Source of the DNA: Akanthomyces muscarius
Taxonomy: Eukaryota > Ascomycota > Sordariomycetes > Hypocreales > Cordycipitaceae
NCBI RefSeq assembly: GCF_028009165.1
Contig: NC_079241.1
Coordinates: forward strand, 930,001 to 994,000
DNA: 64,000 nucleotides
Direction of reading: 5' to 3'
A model generated the notes under the pieces. That model worked only from the letters and a program-made list of their open reading frames with translations. It did not search any database and had not been told where the DNA came from. The number at the start of each line of letters is the position of its first letter. Position 1 is the stretch's first letter. Shown here in pieces: positions 54,097 to 63,505 of the stretch. The position numbers and the translations under genes were made by a program.

Positions 54097-55757
54097 TCGA
54101 GTTTGCCAGCTAGTGTTTCCCCGTCGAGAATACTGCCGAACATGGCGGCTTCGAATAGATAGTTGACCTGCCAGGCATGATGACTTGCATGCGCAATCAG
54201 CCAAACCATTTCTAGCACCAGACCACGGGAATAGAGTTCGGCCATTCGTAGGCGTGAAGCTTGAACAAGCTTTTCTTCGCGCTCATCATTGACCTGACCT
54301 CCCTTGACATATTCCAGCGGACCTACAACGAGGGCCCACCAGAGATCACGCAGAAGCGGTTGGTCCGCGTTGCGATCGAGGAAATCGTGGACATGGTCAC
54401 ATGTCTCTTTCCCGTTGCATGTATATTTGGGCTCGAGAGGCCTGCTGTACCCGGTCGTATGGTATCGTGCGTCAAATACCTCGTCGAAATCAGCCTCGAA
54501 TGGAGGCGTCGCAGTCATCTTCCGGACTTTGGGCCACCCTAGGATCGCGCGGCGAAAGAACATATGCCGGTCGTTCTGAATGTGCCACGTGTACAGCAAG
54601 GCGCACATCCTAGCCACCGGCTCATGCCACCTTTGGGTCAGCATCCTGGCTCCTGTTGCGGCGTACGCGTCATACACACGGCGCAACGCGACTTCGCTCA
54701 CGACGCCCGTGTCAGTAATGTCTGCCACATTTAAGAACGAGTTCATGACCTCTGAGTTTACCAAGTCGCAGCCAACGTCAACAACATCAGTGCCCGGAGA
54801 GCTGAATACCAAATCACTCGTGACAGCCGCTGGGTCGAAGCCTTGTGCCATCGCCTCAGCCGCCATACCCAACAGACTGCTCTCCGATAGAGACACAATC
54901 TGCGCCTCACGCCTGGCCAGTCGTGCCGATCGCTTGCTTAATTGTTCCACATGTTGTTCCTCCAGCTTGATCTTGGCCTGTATGTATTGCTTTCCAATAT
55001 AGACGCCGTCCCGTCGTTCGCGCCCACCTCGAGTTCTCATCGCATAACGATCTTCTAGACCTCGCTGCAACAGCGTTTCTAGCGATGGGAAGACGTAGTT
55101 ATAGCCATGCTCGTAGTAGAAGGCCATATCGGTCACATAGTTGGAGAACATGGTTGGTTCGTCTGCCGCTCCGATGAGTAAATTGGCAATGCCGCACCCA
55201 AACAATGCGTTGTTCGTTTTCATGGCTTCTGGCCAACTAGTTGCCCCGAAGAAGTCTAGGGCAAGGTCAGAAGCTGGGGCCAGGCCGGACCCTTTGGGTG
55301 GGAGGACATTGCCGACGGCATGTTGAGCTTCTTTCCACAGCTGGAGATCAGAGGATAGCCGTAGGGTGACCAGTCCGAAACTTGTTTCCGAGGGCAAAGG
55401 GGTTTCTTTGCCCAGGTTTTTCGTTTCGAACTCGTTCGTAGTGCCCGCAAATATATCGATGATCAAGTGTTGGGCTTGGAGCGACAGCGTTTCCAAATCC
55501 GCTTTGGTGCCATTACCGATCAGTGATCTAGCCTCTGCGTACCCTGAAGGTACAAGGACTGGCTTTTGCTTCCGAGAGCTTTTCCAAATCTCCTTCAGTC
55601 GATTTTTGATACCTTTGCCCCATAAATACGGGCGGATATCTTTGCAGCACGGCAGGGTATCCTCGACAGGTTTTTTTGCTTTAACTTCGATTCCGTGAAG
55701 ATCAAACTCACTCCAGTAACCTTGGTGAGACTGGAACGGGTTACACAGGGATAGCAT
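54078..55757 (-). CDS. Unrecognised 559-residue protein, head-to-head with the HET gene
   Basis: An uninterrupted frame starts at the ATG at 55757. I do not recognise the family with certainty. It begins MLSLCNPFQSHQGYWSEFDLHG and is mostly helical and soluble, with no signal peptide. Blocks that look conserved are LDFFGATSWPEAMKTNNALFG, GYNYVFPSLETLLQRGLEDRY and DLVNSEVMNSFLNVADITDTG. Others are RWHEPVARMCALLYTWHIQNDR and LIAHASHHAWQVNYLFEAAMFG. The Asp/Asn/Ser/Glu cluster could be a metal-binding helix, as in terpene cyclases, but that is only a resemblance. An amphipathic, Gln/Arg-rich helix occurs at about 260-300. The last few residues (DREQKR) come from the minisatellite. The gene is divergent from a HET-domain gene, with 345 bp between start codons. 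Confidence 0.8.
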   Translation of the reverse strand: MLSLCNPFQSHQGYWSEFDLHGIEVKAKKPVEDTLPCCKDIRPYLWGKGIKNRLKEIWKSSRKQKPVLVPSGYAEARSLIGNGTKADLETLSLQAQHLIIDIFAGTTNEFETKNLGKETPLPSETSFGLVTLRLSSDLQLWKEAQHAVGNVLPPKGSGLAPASDLALDFFGATSWPEAMKTNNALFGCGIANLLIGAADEPTMFSNYVTDMAFYYEHGYNYVFPSLETLLQRGLEDRYAMRTRGGRERRDGVYIGKQYIQAKIKLEEQHVEQLSKRSARLARREAQIVSLSESSLLGMAAEAMAQGFDPAAVTSDLVFSSPGTDVVDVGCDLVNSEVMNSFLNVADITDTGVVSEVALRRVYDAYAATGARMLTQRWHEPVARMCALLYTWHIQNDRHMFFRRAILGWPKVRKMTATPPFEADFDEVFDARYHTTGYSRPLEPKYTCNGKETCDHVHDFLDRNADQPLLRDLWWALVVGPLEYVKGGQVNDEREEKLVQASRLRMAELYSRGLVLEMVWLIAHASHHAWQVNYLFEAAMFGSILDGETLAGKLDREQKR

Positions 55758-56102
55758 CTTGGTGACGGTGGCGCGGATCGTGGATGGGAAGGTTTAACGT
55801 CCGAGCGTTGAGCCATTTTTCATCTCCCGTCCACCCGCCCCCGCTAGAGATTGACCAAGCCCGCGCTCTTTTGTGCCCTGCTTCATCTTCTGTGTCCAGG
55901 AAGGGACTGGTCACAATCTAGGGTTTGATTGGGGCGCTGAGACCAGCGTCCGTGCCACAATAAGAGGGAAAGCTTCTACACCATTGGCCGGTTGTGGACT
56001 ATATACGCAACGCTCCCATCGACAGGAACTAATGGCTGCTTGAGATTCTCTCAAGGTATAGGCCCACTAGATTCTCTAAACACCATATGCGCCGCAATCA
56101 AT
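55758..56102. promoter_or_regulatory. Shared divergent promoter of the 559-residue and HET genes
   Basis: Only 345 bp separate the two start codons, so the pair probably shares a bidirectional promoter. A pyrimidine-rich stretch lies near 55820-55880. No motif can be assigned. Confidence 0.55.
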
Positions 56103-57149
56103 ATGGTATTAGTTGGCGACGCAAGGCCAATCCGATATCGCTCACTCAATTCGCAAGAGGGTGAACTACGTCTGCTTGAGCTGCAACCCGCGTTGACCGA
56201 CAACATCGACGAGCCTATCGTTTGTCGCTTGGTGCACGAGACAGTCAGCGAATCGTCGGAGTTCATTGCTCTGTCCTCGTTGTACGGTGACGCTAGTGTT
56301 ACGGAGCATATCCTACTTGACGGCGTCCAGGTCGTGATACCGCTGCAACTCTCCGAGGCTTTGCGATACATCCGAGCTGTCTTTTTGACCAACTTTTCAC
56401 CGCCGCCCAATTCCCCTACCTTGAGGCTCCAGAGTCAGAAACATTCCGAACAGTCATTATCGATTCTTAAAAAAAGGCCACCGCGCTGGCTAGTTTCTCT
56501 CTTGAAGAGCTTTCGGAACACCTCTGTGCAGCCATCGCCTCGAAACGGTACGCCGTCTCTATACATTTGGCTAGACTTGCTATGTATCAACAGGCGTGAT
56601 ACCCGTGAAGCTTCCGAGCAGCGCTCGCACATGGCGAGAGCCTACCGAAACGCGGCGCTGGTAGTTGGCTGGCTAGGAACCAAAGACGAGACCTCCGACC
56701 TCGCCATCGAGATCATCCGTGCGTGGGACAGATGCATGCCTGAATCTTTTGGCGAGCCAGGTGACCGTGAGGCCCACCCCGAGAATTACGCCCCCATTTT
56801 GCAATGGATGCAGCCTGTGGCACATTTGAGTGAAGTTCCCGAGAACATTACAGATCCTCGAGAAGTGCCAAGCTATAACGCGATCTTTGAGTTTCTTAAC
56901 CGACCATTCTTCCGCAACACGTGGCTTCTCGATGAAATGTCACTAGCGCGGTTTCCAGCTTTTCTATTGGGCGACGATATCGTATCTTGGATGCAAATTC
57001 TGCGATTAAATCGCGTCAATGAGGACATCCGCGACCACGGTGCTGACATGTTTCCCGATGAGCTTCGTCATTTGCTCCAATATATGCCTCTTGGCAGCGT
57101 CTTCACATTTTTAGAAGATTTTGATCAACGCCAGAGGGAAAGGCAATAA
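56103..57149 (+). CDS. HET-domain (heterokaryon incompatibility) protein
   Basis: The start is set at the ATG at 56103 because the frame upstream opens only with a non-ATG codon (an upstream exon is possible). The 348-residue product has the three blocks of the HET domain: FIALSSLYGDASV (YvALSYvWG-like), VVIPLQLSEALRYIR, and LYIWLDLLCINRRDTREASEQRSHMARAYRNAALVVGWLG. A C-terminal region of about 170 residues has no recognisable domain: no WD40, NACHT or ankyrin follows, so this is a short stand-alone HET protein. HET proteins trigger cell death after fusion of incompatible hyphae. A Trp in the first block is replaced by Leu-Tyr here, so activity is not assured. Confidence 0.88.
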   Translation: MVLVGDARPIRYRSLNSQEGELRLLELQPALTDNIDEPIVCRLVHETVSESSEFIALSSLYGDASVTEHILLDGVQVVIPLQLSEALRYIRAVFLTNFSPPPNSPTLRLQSQKHSEQSLSILKKRPPRWLVSLLKSFRNTSVQPSPRNGTPSLYIWLDLLCINRRDTREASEQRSHMARAYRNAALVVGWLGTKDETSDLAIEIIRAWDRCMPESFGEPGDREAHPENYAPILQWMQPVAHLSEVPENITDPREVPSYNAIFEFLNRPFFRNTWLLDEMSLARFPAFLLGDDIVSWMQILRLNRVNEDIRDHGADMFPDELRHLLQYMPLGSVFTFLEDFDQRQRERQ

Positions 57150-58182
57150 GATGGAAGACAATGAGCGCAGGATTGGTATCGCTGGCATTGTTGGTGTTGG
57201 TGTTGTTCGTACAAAAACCCTAGGCTCGTCAGACTTTTACCTTCTCAGACCGGAGTGATGCATATATTACCCGAGTAGCAAGTTGTCGTGGTTACCAGAT
57301 GTGCGCCGCGGTGTGAAACGACGGCTTTGAAAGTATGTCCTTTGTCGGTCTATCAAAGATTTGGAATTTAGACGCCAGAGAGACGTGCGGGGAGGACGGC
57401 TATTTAAGTAGATAGTTTCGACTTGCAGTTCCTAGCTCTGTTAGAAGTTGTGCAAAGCGGCGAAAATATCAGCAAAGAGAAGACTAAGCCCTCCTCACTA
57501 GCTCTATAAGTTAGTTGATCCGGCGCCGTTTCCTAATAGGGACATTTTAGTAAATGCCATAAATTAGTTGACGCAGTTGCGTCTATAGTTGGAAAACCTT
57601 TGATACCTTCATCTTTTACGTCAACCGCCATGCGCTTCAAAACTGAATTTGAAGAGGAATGGGAGATCGTAACGGTCGGCCTGCCCTGGAACCTACTGGT
57701 AATCAATAGATACCGAGGCAGAGAGCTGTCTGACCCCCATTATTACACCAGCATGTTTAAATTATCCCCACTACCATAAATTACGCATGTTTCCACAGCT
57801 ATCCATACACGTCATCTAGCGATGCCAAACCAATCATGTCACTCTAATGCAGCACAACTGAGCCTGATAATAAGTACAGTGGGCGGGCGGGTAAAGACGG
57901 GCCGCAAAGCTACGTGGCGTAGCTCAAAGCCAATGCCCTGTCAAGCGAACAGGAGGCCTTTCTGCAAGCAACAGCTGTATCAAGAAATGCTAGCGATTTG
58001 GCCTGACGGTAACTGGAAGGTTTCATTCGCATCGCCAACGCTGAAGTGTAATAGGTAGGGTCAGCCTTCATGAAGAATGCTGGCCAGATGCGCGGAGATA
58101 TTGTCACAGGAGTTCGCGCGGGATAAGAGTTGAGTAACGACTCGGCGTCGTTCGATTTGCCGTGGACTCCGAGACATAGATT
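57150..58182. other. Intergenic, no supported gene
   Basis: This is the 3' flank of the HET gene up to the P450 remnant. A 49-codon ATG frame (57630-57779) exists but has no motif. Some stretches are AT-rich. Confidence 0.45.
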
Positions 58183-59300
58183 CTACTTTATGACCTTTAG
58201 TCCCAGGCAACATTGATCTGCCCTGTGGACAATCCCATAGCTTGCTTTTGGATCCGCGAGCACGGGTGGGACATCTAGCAGTTCAAAGTTCCAAATCACC
58301 AGCGTCACCACCATGCGAAGCTCCAGGTACGCCAGTCTTCGGCCCCAGCAGCTGCGTGGGCCCATGCCAAAGGCGATCTGTGGCGAGGCGTTGGCATCAA
58401 ACACGGTCTCTTGTTGGTCCGTCTCCGGGTTCCTGTTCAGCACAAGCCACCGCTCCGGTTCAAACGCGTGGTCGCGCGTCTCGTCCCAGCCGTGGTCAGT
58501 CTTGGCGGTCGCGTGGCGCAGGGCGGCGTCGACGGCAAAGGACGGCGCGTGGAAGTCCGGCCCGTTGGCGACGAGGATCACGTTGGCGCCCTTGGGGACG
58601 TGGTGGCCCAAGAGCTCCGTGTCGCGGCTAGCTTGGCGGGCCAAGCTAGTGGCGTGCAGCCGCAGCGCCTCCTCCAGCACGGCGTCGAGGTACGGCACCC
58701 GAATCTTGGTGACTTTGGCAAGGTCCGGCGTGCGGCCGTCCGCGTGGCCGTCCGCGTAGGCAGCGTGCAGCGCCCTGCGGAGCTTGGCTTGGATCTCGGG
58801 CAGTCTCGTGAGGTAGATGAATGTCCACGCCAGAGTCGTGCTAGTGGTGTGCAGACCGGCAATAAACTGACCGGCAATCTTGACGAGTGATTGTTAGCAC
58901 TGCTTAATCACTTATCAATGCAGCCGAGGCAAAAAGCCAACTGAGTTCTGGAAGAAAGGAGCCAGTCTTACCTCGTCCATCAGTGTAGGATTCTCATAAT
59001 CTGGCTTGCGTCTTTGCTTTTCAGCAGCTTTTCTCTCTCGCAGCAACATATGCTCGATGGCTGTCCTAGACTCACTCGGAGAGTCCAGTCTCTTCAGAGC
59101 GCCCCGAATCTGCTCTCTGATGACTTGCCGTTTCACGGCCGTTACTTTACGGTATCTGGGTGTCTGTCGCATCCACCACATCGAAAGCCGTGGCGAGACC
59201 GACTTTGTGATCTTGTCAATGGCATCGACCGTCTCGTACAGCGCGGCGATGAAGTCATTGAGTGGTTCGATCCTGCCTTTTCTGGCATCCCAGGCCTCGA
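58183..59300 (-). pseudogene. Cytochrome P450, 5'-truncated
   Basis: Minus-strand exons run from the truncation (about 59300) to 58972 and from 58878 to 58183, joined by a GTAAGA..AAG intron in phase. Visible are the I-helix AGLHTTSTT (oxygen-binding AGxxTT), the ExxR motif EEALRLH and the heme loop FGMGPRSCWGRR with the Cys ligand. The proximal half ends in VIK-stop. The N-terminal membrane anchor and roughly 200 residues are missing. The frame runs upstream to a stop near 59334 without any start for the family, exactly where the PKS remnant begins on the other strand. The remaining domain is intact enough that the break is likely recent. P450s of this kind oxidise polyketide or terpene products. 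Confidence 0.85.
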
Positions 59301-60921
59301 GGTGGAGACGATAGATGCGTCGCAGCGCAAGCTTCTAGAAGTTGTCTATGAAGCGTTTGAGAATGCTGGCAACACATTGGAAAGCAGTGGTGCTGCTCAG
59401 GAAGCTATCATCCGCAAATACTACGAGGACGCCGGTTTGCGACCGCCTGAGACGCCTTTCCTGGAGTGCCACGGGACGGATACTCGAGTGTATTCGGGTC
59501 AGGGAGGTCTGATGCTGCGGATGATCGTCTGCTGATCAGATCTGTCAAAACGAACTTGGAGCATACCGATGGTGCGGCCGCACTCGCAGGCATTTTCAAA
59601 GCCGTGCTGTCCCTCGAAGCAGGGTTGATTCCACCAAGCAGAGGCGTGGAGAATCTGAATCCAAGAATTGACTTCGACAAGGCAAAGGCAAAGGTTGCGA
59701 CGGAGGTGATGCCCTGGCCGAAAGGGAAGCTCCGGCGTGTCAGCGTCACCTCGGCTGGCTTTGGAGGTTCTATCGGCCACTGCATCCTCGATCATGTCAA
59801 CATTGTATACCCCGACTATGTCAAGCCAGGCATTATGCAAAAGACTGCAAAGCGCAATGGCATAGCAAAGCAACGTCCACAGAACGGCAATGGCGTCAGT
59901 GGACGTGTTCAAACTGGCAATGCAACTGCCAGTCATGTACAAGGTGGCAACGACACACATCACGCTTCAACAAACTCAACCCTTTTGAAGAGCAGTATCT
60001 TAAACGGGCATCAAAATGGACATATCAATGGTTCTGCAGCAACAAAGCACCATGCTCCAATACTGTCTTCACCAACAAGAGTAAGCTCAGCTACTGCCGG
60101 CACCCGCCAGCTCGTCCTGCTTCCGTTTTCAGCAAATGTCAATGCCTCACTCGATGCAAAGATTGCAGTTCTGTCCCAGGTGGTTGACCAGCACTCTTTG
60201 GCCGACATGGCCTATTCACTGGCGGCCAGACGGTCGAGGTTCACGCAACGGACTTACTGCATTGTGGATAAAGACGATACGGAAAAAGGTCTACTGGAAT
60301 TTAAACCACATGTCTTCTCAAGTCCGTCCGAGGTCCCGCGTCTGGGATTCATTTTCACTGAGCAGGGCGCTCAATGGCACGCCATGGGAGCAAAGCTCTT
60401 CGAGTACCACGGTTTCCGCACAGCCATTGAGTATTTGGACTATGTCCTTGGTACCCTGACCTTGGCCCCATCCTGGACTATCAAAGACCTTTTGTCTGGA
60501 AACTGCGATGTTGACGCCATGCAGAGACCTGATATCTCACAAAGTGCGTGTACGGCCGTCTAAATCGGCCTAGATCTCCTAGCCCCATGTTCAGTCCAAC
60601 CCTCAGCAGTTGCCAGACACTCGTCAGGTGAAATGGTTGCTGCATATGCTTCTGGTCGCATCACAGCCGCTGAAGCTACTACCGCAGCTTACTTTCGCGG
60701 TAGGGCTGTCTCCCAGAATAAGGGAAAAGGCGCAATGCTGGCATTTCAAGTCGGTGTCGGAGCATGGTGTTGATAGCTTGATTGCCACGGAGCTCTGCAG
60801 TTGGTTTCCTCAAGTGTCGGGCTTCAAGATTAGTATGATTGATCTTTTGGATCCGCAGATGTGTATCAGCAAGCTGGCATCAAAGGTGGTAGCCTGCTCT
60901 GTTGAGGGAAAGATTGAATGA
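59269..60921 (+). pseudogene. Collapsed highly reducing polyketide synthase remnant
   Basis: Pieces of one PKS lie in order with most of the enzyme deleted. The start of the ketosynthase (SQRKLLEVVYEAFENAG, 59269-59391) is followed directly by its C-terminal part (QEAIIRKYYEDAGL, ECHGTDTR; then KTNLEHTDGAAALAGIFKAVL). The middle, including the active-site Cys, is lost. A frameshifting small deletion follows the HGT motif near 59490. A Ser/Asn-rich linker leads to an acyltransferase start (FIFTEQGAQWHAMG near 60346). A stop at 60561-60563 interrupts it just before the region with the active-site HSSGE. After about 60725 the rest of the AT and the reductive domains are missing, and the sequence jumps to an ACP end (EHGVDSL, Ser codon 60775-60777) and a stop at 60919-60921. 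No product can be made. Confidence 0.85.
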
Positions 60922-62120
60922 TGCTCACGCGATTTGAAGCTAGTGGTAGCGGAATGTGTTGAAGTAACCGACGTTACCTATTGGTAATAAGTCCTGGGTC
61001 CATGCCAATTGGTGTGAGTTCCACATTTTGCTCAACGCGACAGCATGAGCTGCTTCGCAGGGGCGTAGCTCGAATGTGCTCATTTCCATGTTTATAGTCG
61101 AAGCGCATGATCAGTCGCTCGATGATGTGCATTATAGAACTTCTAGGTCAAGAGCTGTCATTCTGGAGCATCGGGGCCGAATCGTATGTATGTTTTTATA
61201 TCAGCGTTATTTCCAGTAATTCACAGCAACATACTTGTGCAAATTCACGACCAGCCAAAGAAAAGAAAGGAAAGAAGAGGGGGTACTCTTCAGCCGCACC
61301 ATGAAACAGACCATAACGGTTCGTATATTTCCCGCTATCAGCACTTCAAGAGATTGCTTCTCCGTGAGCCCAAAACTTATCATAGACAGTGGCCCCCAGC
61401 CCTCTAGTGACGCATCGCACCATGCGCTCTGGCTTTCTGGGACAAGGAGCCGCGGCGCTACTATGACTGCTGCGGCGGCGCAGCACGAGAATGCCAAAGG
61501 GCGCCAATCTTGCAGATAAGACGCAGATGTGGCAGGCAGCCGTACCGAGACCCCGCGTCAATCGCCAAGAAGCTAGGGTCAACTGCTACACGTTTAAGGA
61601 CGGAATTGGTCAGGACTCCCGTCCAGGCCCGCGAAATTTTGCAAGTTATACTCGCGGTTCCGGGAATGGTGTAATGCCATGGCTGGGTGCAAGGTTCATA
61701 TCCAACATAATCTCCCTGGTTACTACGAGCGCCACTGATCAAAGCGGACAAGCTGAAGCGGGTCTGATGCAAAGATTATTGTTTCTCCCAGTGTCTAAAG
61801 CCCAGTGAGAACGCCTGAGAGCAATAACCGCGCGTACGGCACTGTCAGGTAAAGCAGGTTTGACTCAGGGCAGAGAGGTTGGGTCCTTCTTCAGACGGCT
61901 GCTTCCAGCAAGTGGTATATGCAAGATGAAACGCAAACCTACCATGCCTGTCGCCACTGTTTCTTCACCAAGGCAATGGTGTCTCGGGTAATGGGTGCGC
62001 ATGTCCCCAGCACATGCCCTGGCAATCTGGGCATGCATGGACTAACGTCGGCCACCCACTTCCTGGCCCTACCCACCTCTTGGCCCGACATACATCTCGC
62101 GCACCACTTTCTAACAGCCA
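60922..62120. other. Intergenic between PKS remnant and AT-rich block
   Basis: This holds short frames on both strands with no motif. It is the last stretch of ordinary composition before the AT-rich block that starts near 62121. Confidence 0.45.
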
Positions 62121-63344
62121 CATAACAAGTCTAAATAAAATCAAAATAATATAATATATATACTATTAGATATAAAATTAACTAAATAATTATTCCTCTA
62201 GTTTAATTATCAGAATATCTCTTATAGTCCCTATTAGTTGCCTTATAAGTTAGCTACGTGTATTTTTAATGTCTATAATTTGAATAAAGACGGAATTAAG
62301 ATTAGTATTAACTTTCTTTTATTTTTTTTAGATTGATATCCTATTTAATACCTTAAGCTTTATATTTTCCTAGTTTAAAAGGACTAACTAGGCTTGTTAG
62401 CTATTAAATTGCTTCTTAATTTTGCGTTATATTAGCTTAATAGTACACTAGCTAGTTACTAGATTCGTACTATCTAAAAAAAGGCGTTAGAGCTGGTATT
62501 TATTAGATAGTGTTTTAGCCTCTAGTAAGCCTTTATTAAGTGCTAATTTCGGCTCTGAAGTTATTATTTTTAGTGTTGTTAGGACTAGATTAAGTAGTAA
62601 CTTACTTATTAGTGGCTTTACTAATATAACTAGCTATAAACCAGACCTTCGCCACCTAGCACGAATATTTGAATCTGATAAACCGGATGCTCTAGCGATA
62701 GTGTAACATTTAAGAAAAATCCTTTTTCTAATAGGCGTAGAATTATCGTTGTAAGAGCGATTACTAAGCTCCTTATAATAGAAGGCTTTAATTAAGCTAA
62801 ACACGGCTATATTAAGAGGTTAAAGAACGTAAGAGCTATAAGCTGGTAGGAATAGAAGGTATATATTATAGCGATAATATTTATATAGAAATTCTATTAT
62901 ATAATGGCTTCTGTGGCTATTAATAACGAGAAGGCGGCGCTAGCTTGTTGCTAGTTTTATCTCTAGAATAAAGATAGCTTATAGCTAATAGATCGCGATT
63001 TTATTATTAGTCTAACCTCGGTCTGTTACCTCGAACTTCTAGTCTTAGAATAGGCCTAATTCCTTAGGAAACCACTATTCCTAAACGTTCTTACCGTTAA
63101 AAAGAACTAGTAGAGTAAGGTGTAACAATAGCTTATTTACTAAGTCACAGTAGGTCTGTTTCTTAGAGAGTAAGTTAGGCTTAAAGCTATAGGGTAGCAC
63201 GTTTAAGTAGTATTATAAGCGTTTATTAAGAGTAGAACTCTTAATAGTGAAACTATTACTTAGATTAATTAATAGAGATCTAGACTACCTAGCTATTAGA
63301 ATACCTCCTCTTTAAGTACCTATCTATCTCTTTATTATATTTCT

Positions 63345-63381
63345 TAGATTACTTAGATTACTAGTAATTCTAAGTAATCTA
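63345..63381. repeat. Near-perfect palindrome centred on ACTAGT
   Basis: Arms of 18-19 bases read TAGATTACTTAGATTA and its complement around a central CTAG. They differ by a single extra T. It lies inside the AT-rich block. Confidence 0.8.
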
Positions 63382-63462
63382 TCTAATAAAGATGCTATCT
63401 TAGATTACTACTAGCTTACTATAATCTATAATAATCTAGTTATATAACTTAGTATCCTAATT

Positions 63463-63505
63463 AAGCGGCCTATAGGCGCCCGCCTAGTCGCTCCTTAGGC
63501 CGCTT
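63463..63505. repeat. Nested GC-rich inverted repeats
   Basis: The outer arms AAGCGGCCTA (63463-63472) and TAGGCCGCTT (63496-63505) are perfect complements. Inside them TAGGCG (63473-63478) and CGCCTA (63481-63486) form a second perfect pair. This GC-rich structure stands out in the AT-rich block. Confidence 0.8.

Noticed and set aside
57630..57779. 49-codon ATG frame between the HET gene and the P450 remnant
   Set aside because: Too short and without motif; it could be chance.
61491..61808. 105-codon plus frame right of the PKS remnant
   Set aside because: No motif and competing antisense frames; not supportable as a gene.
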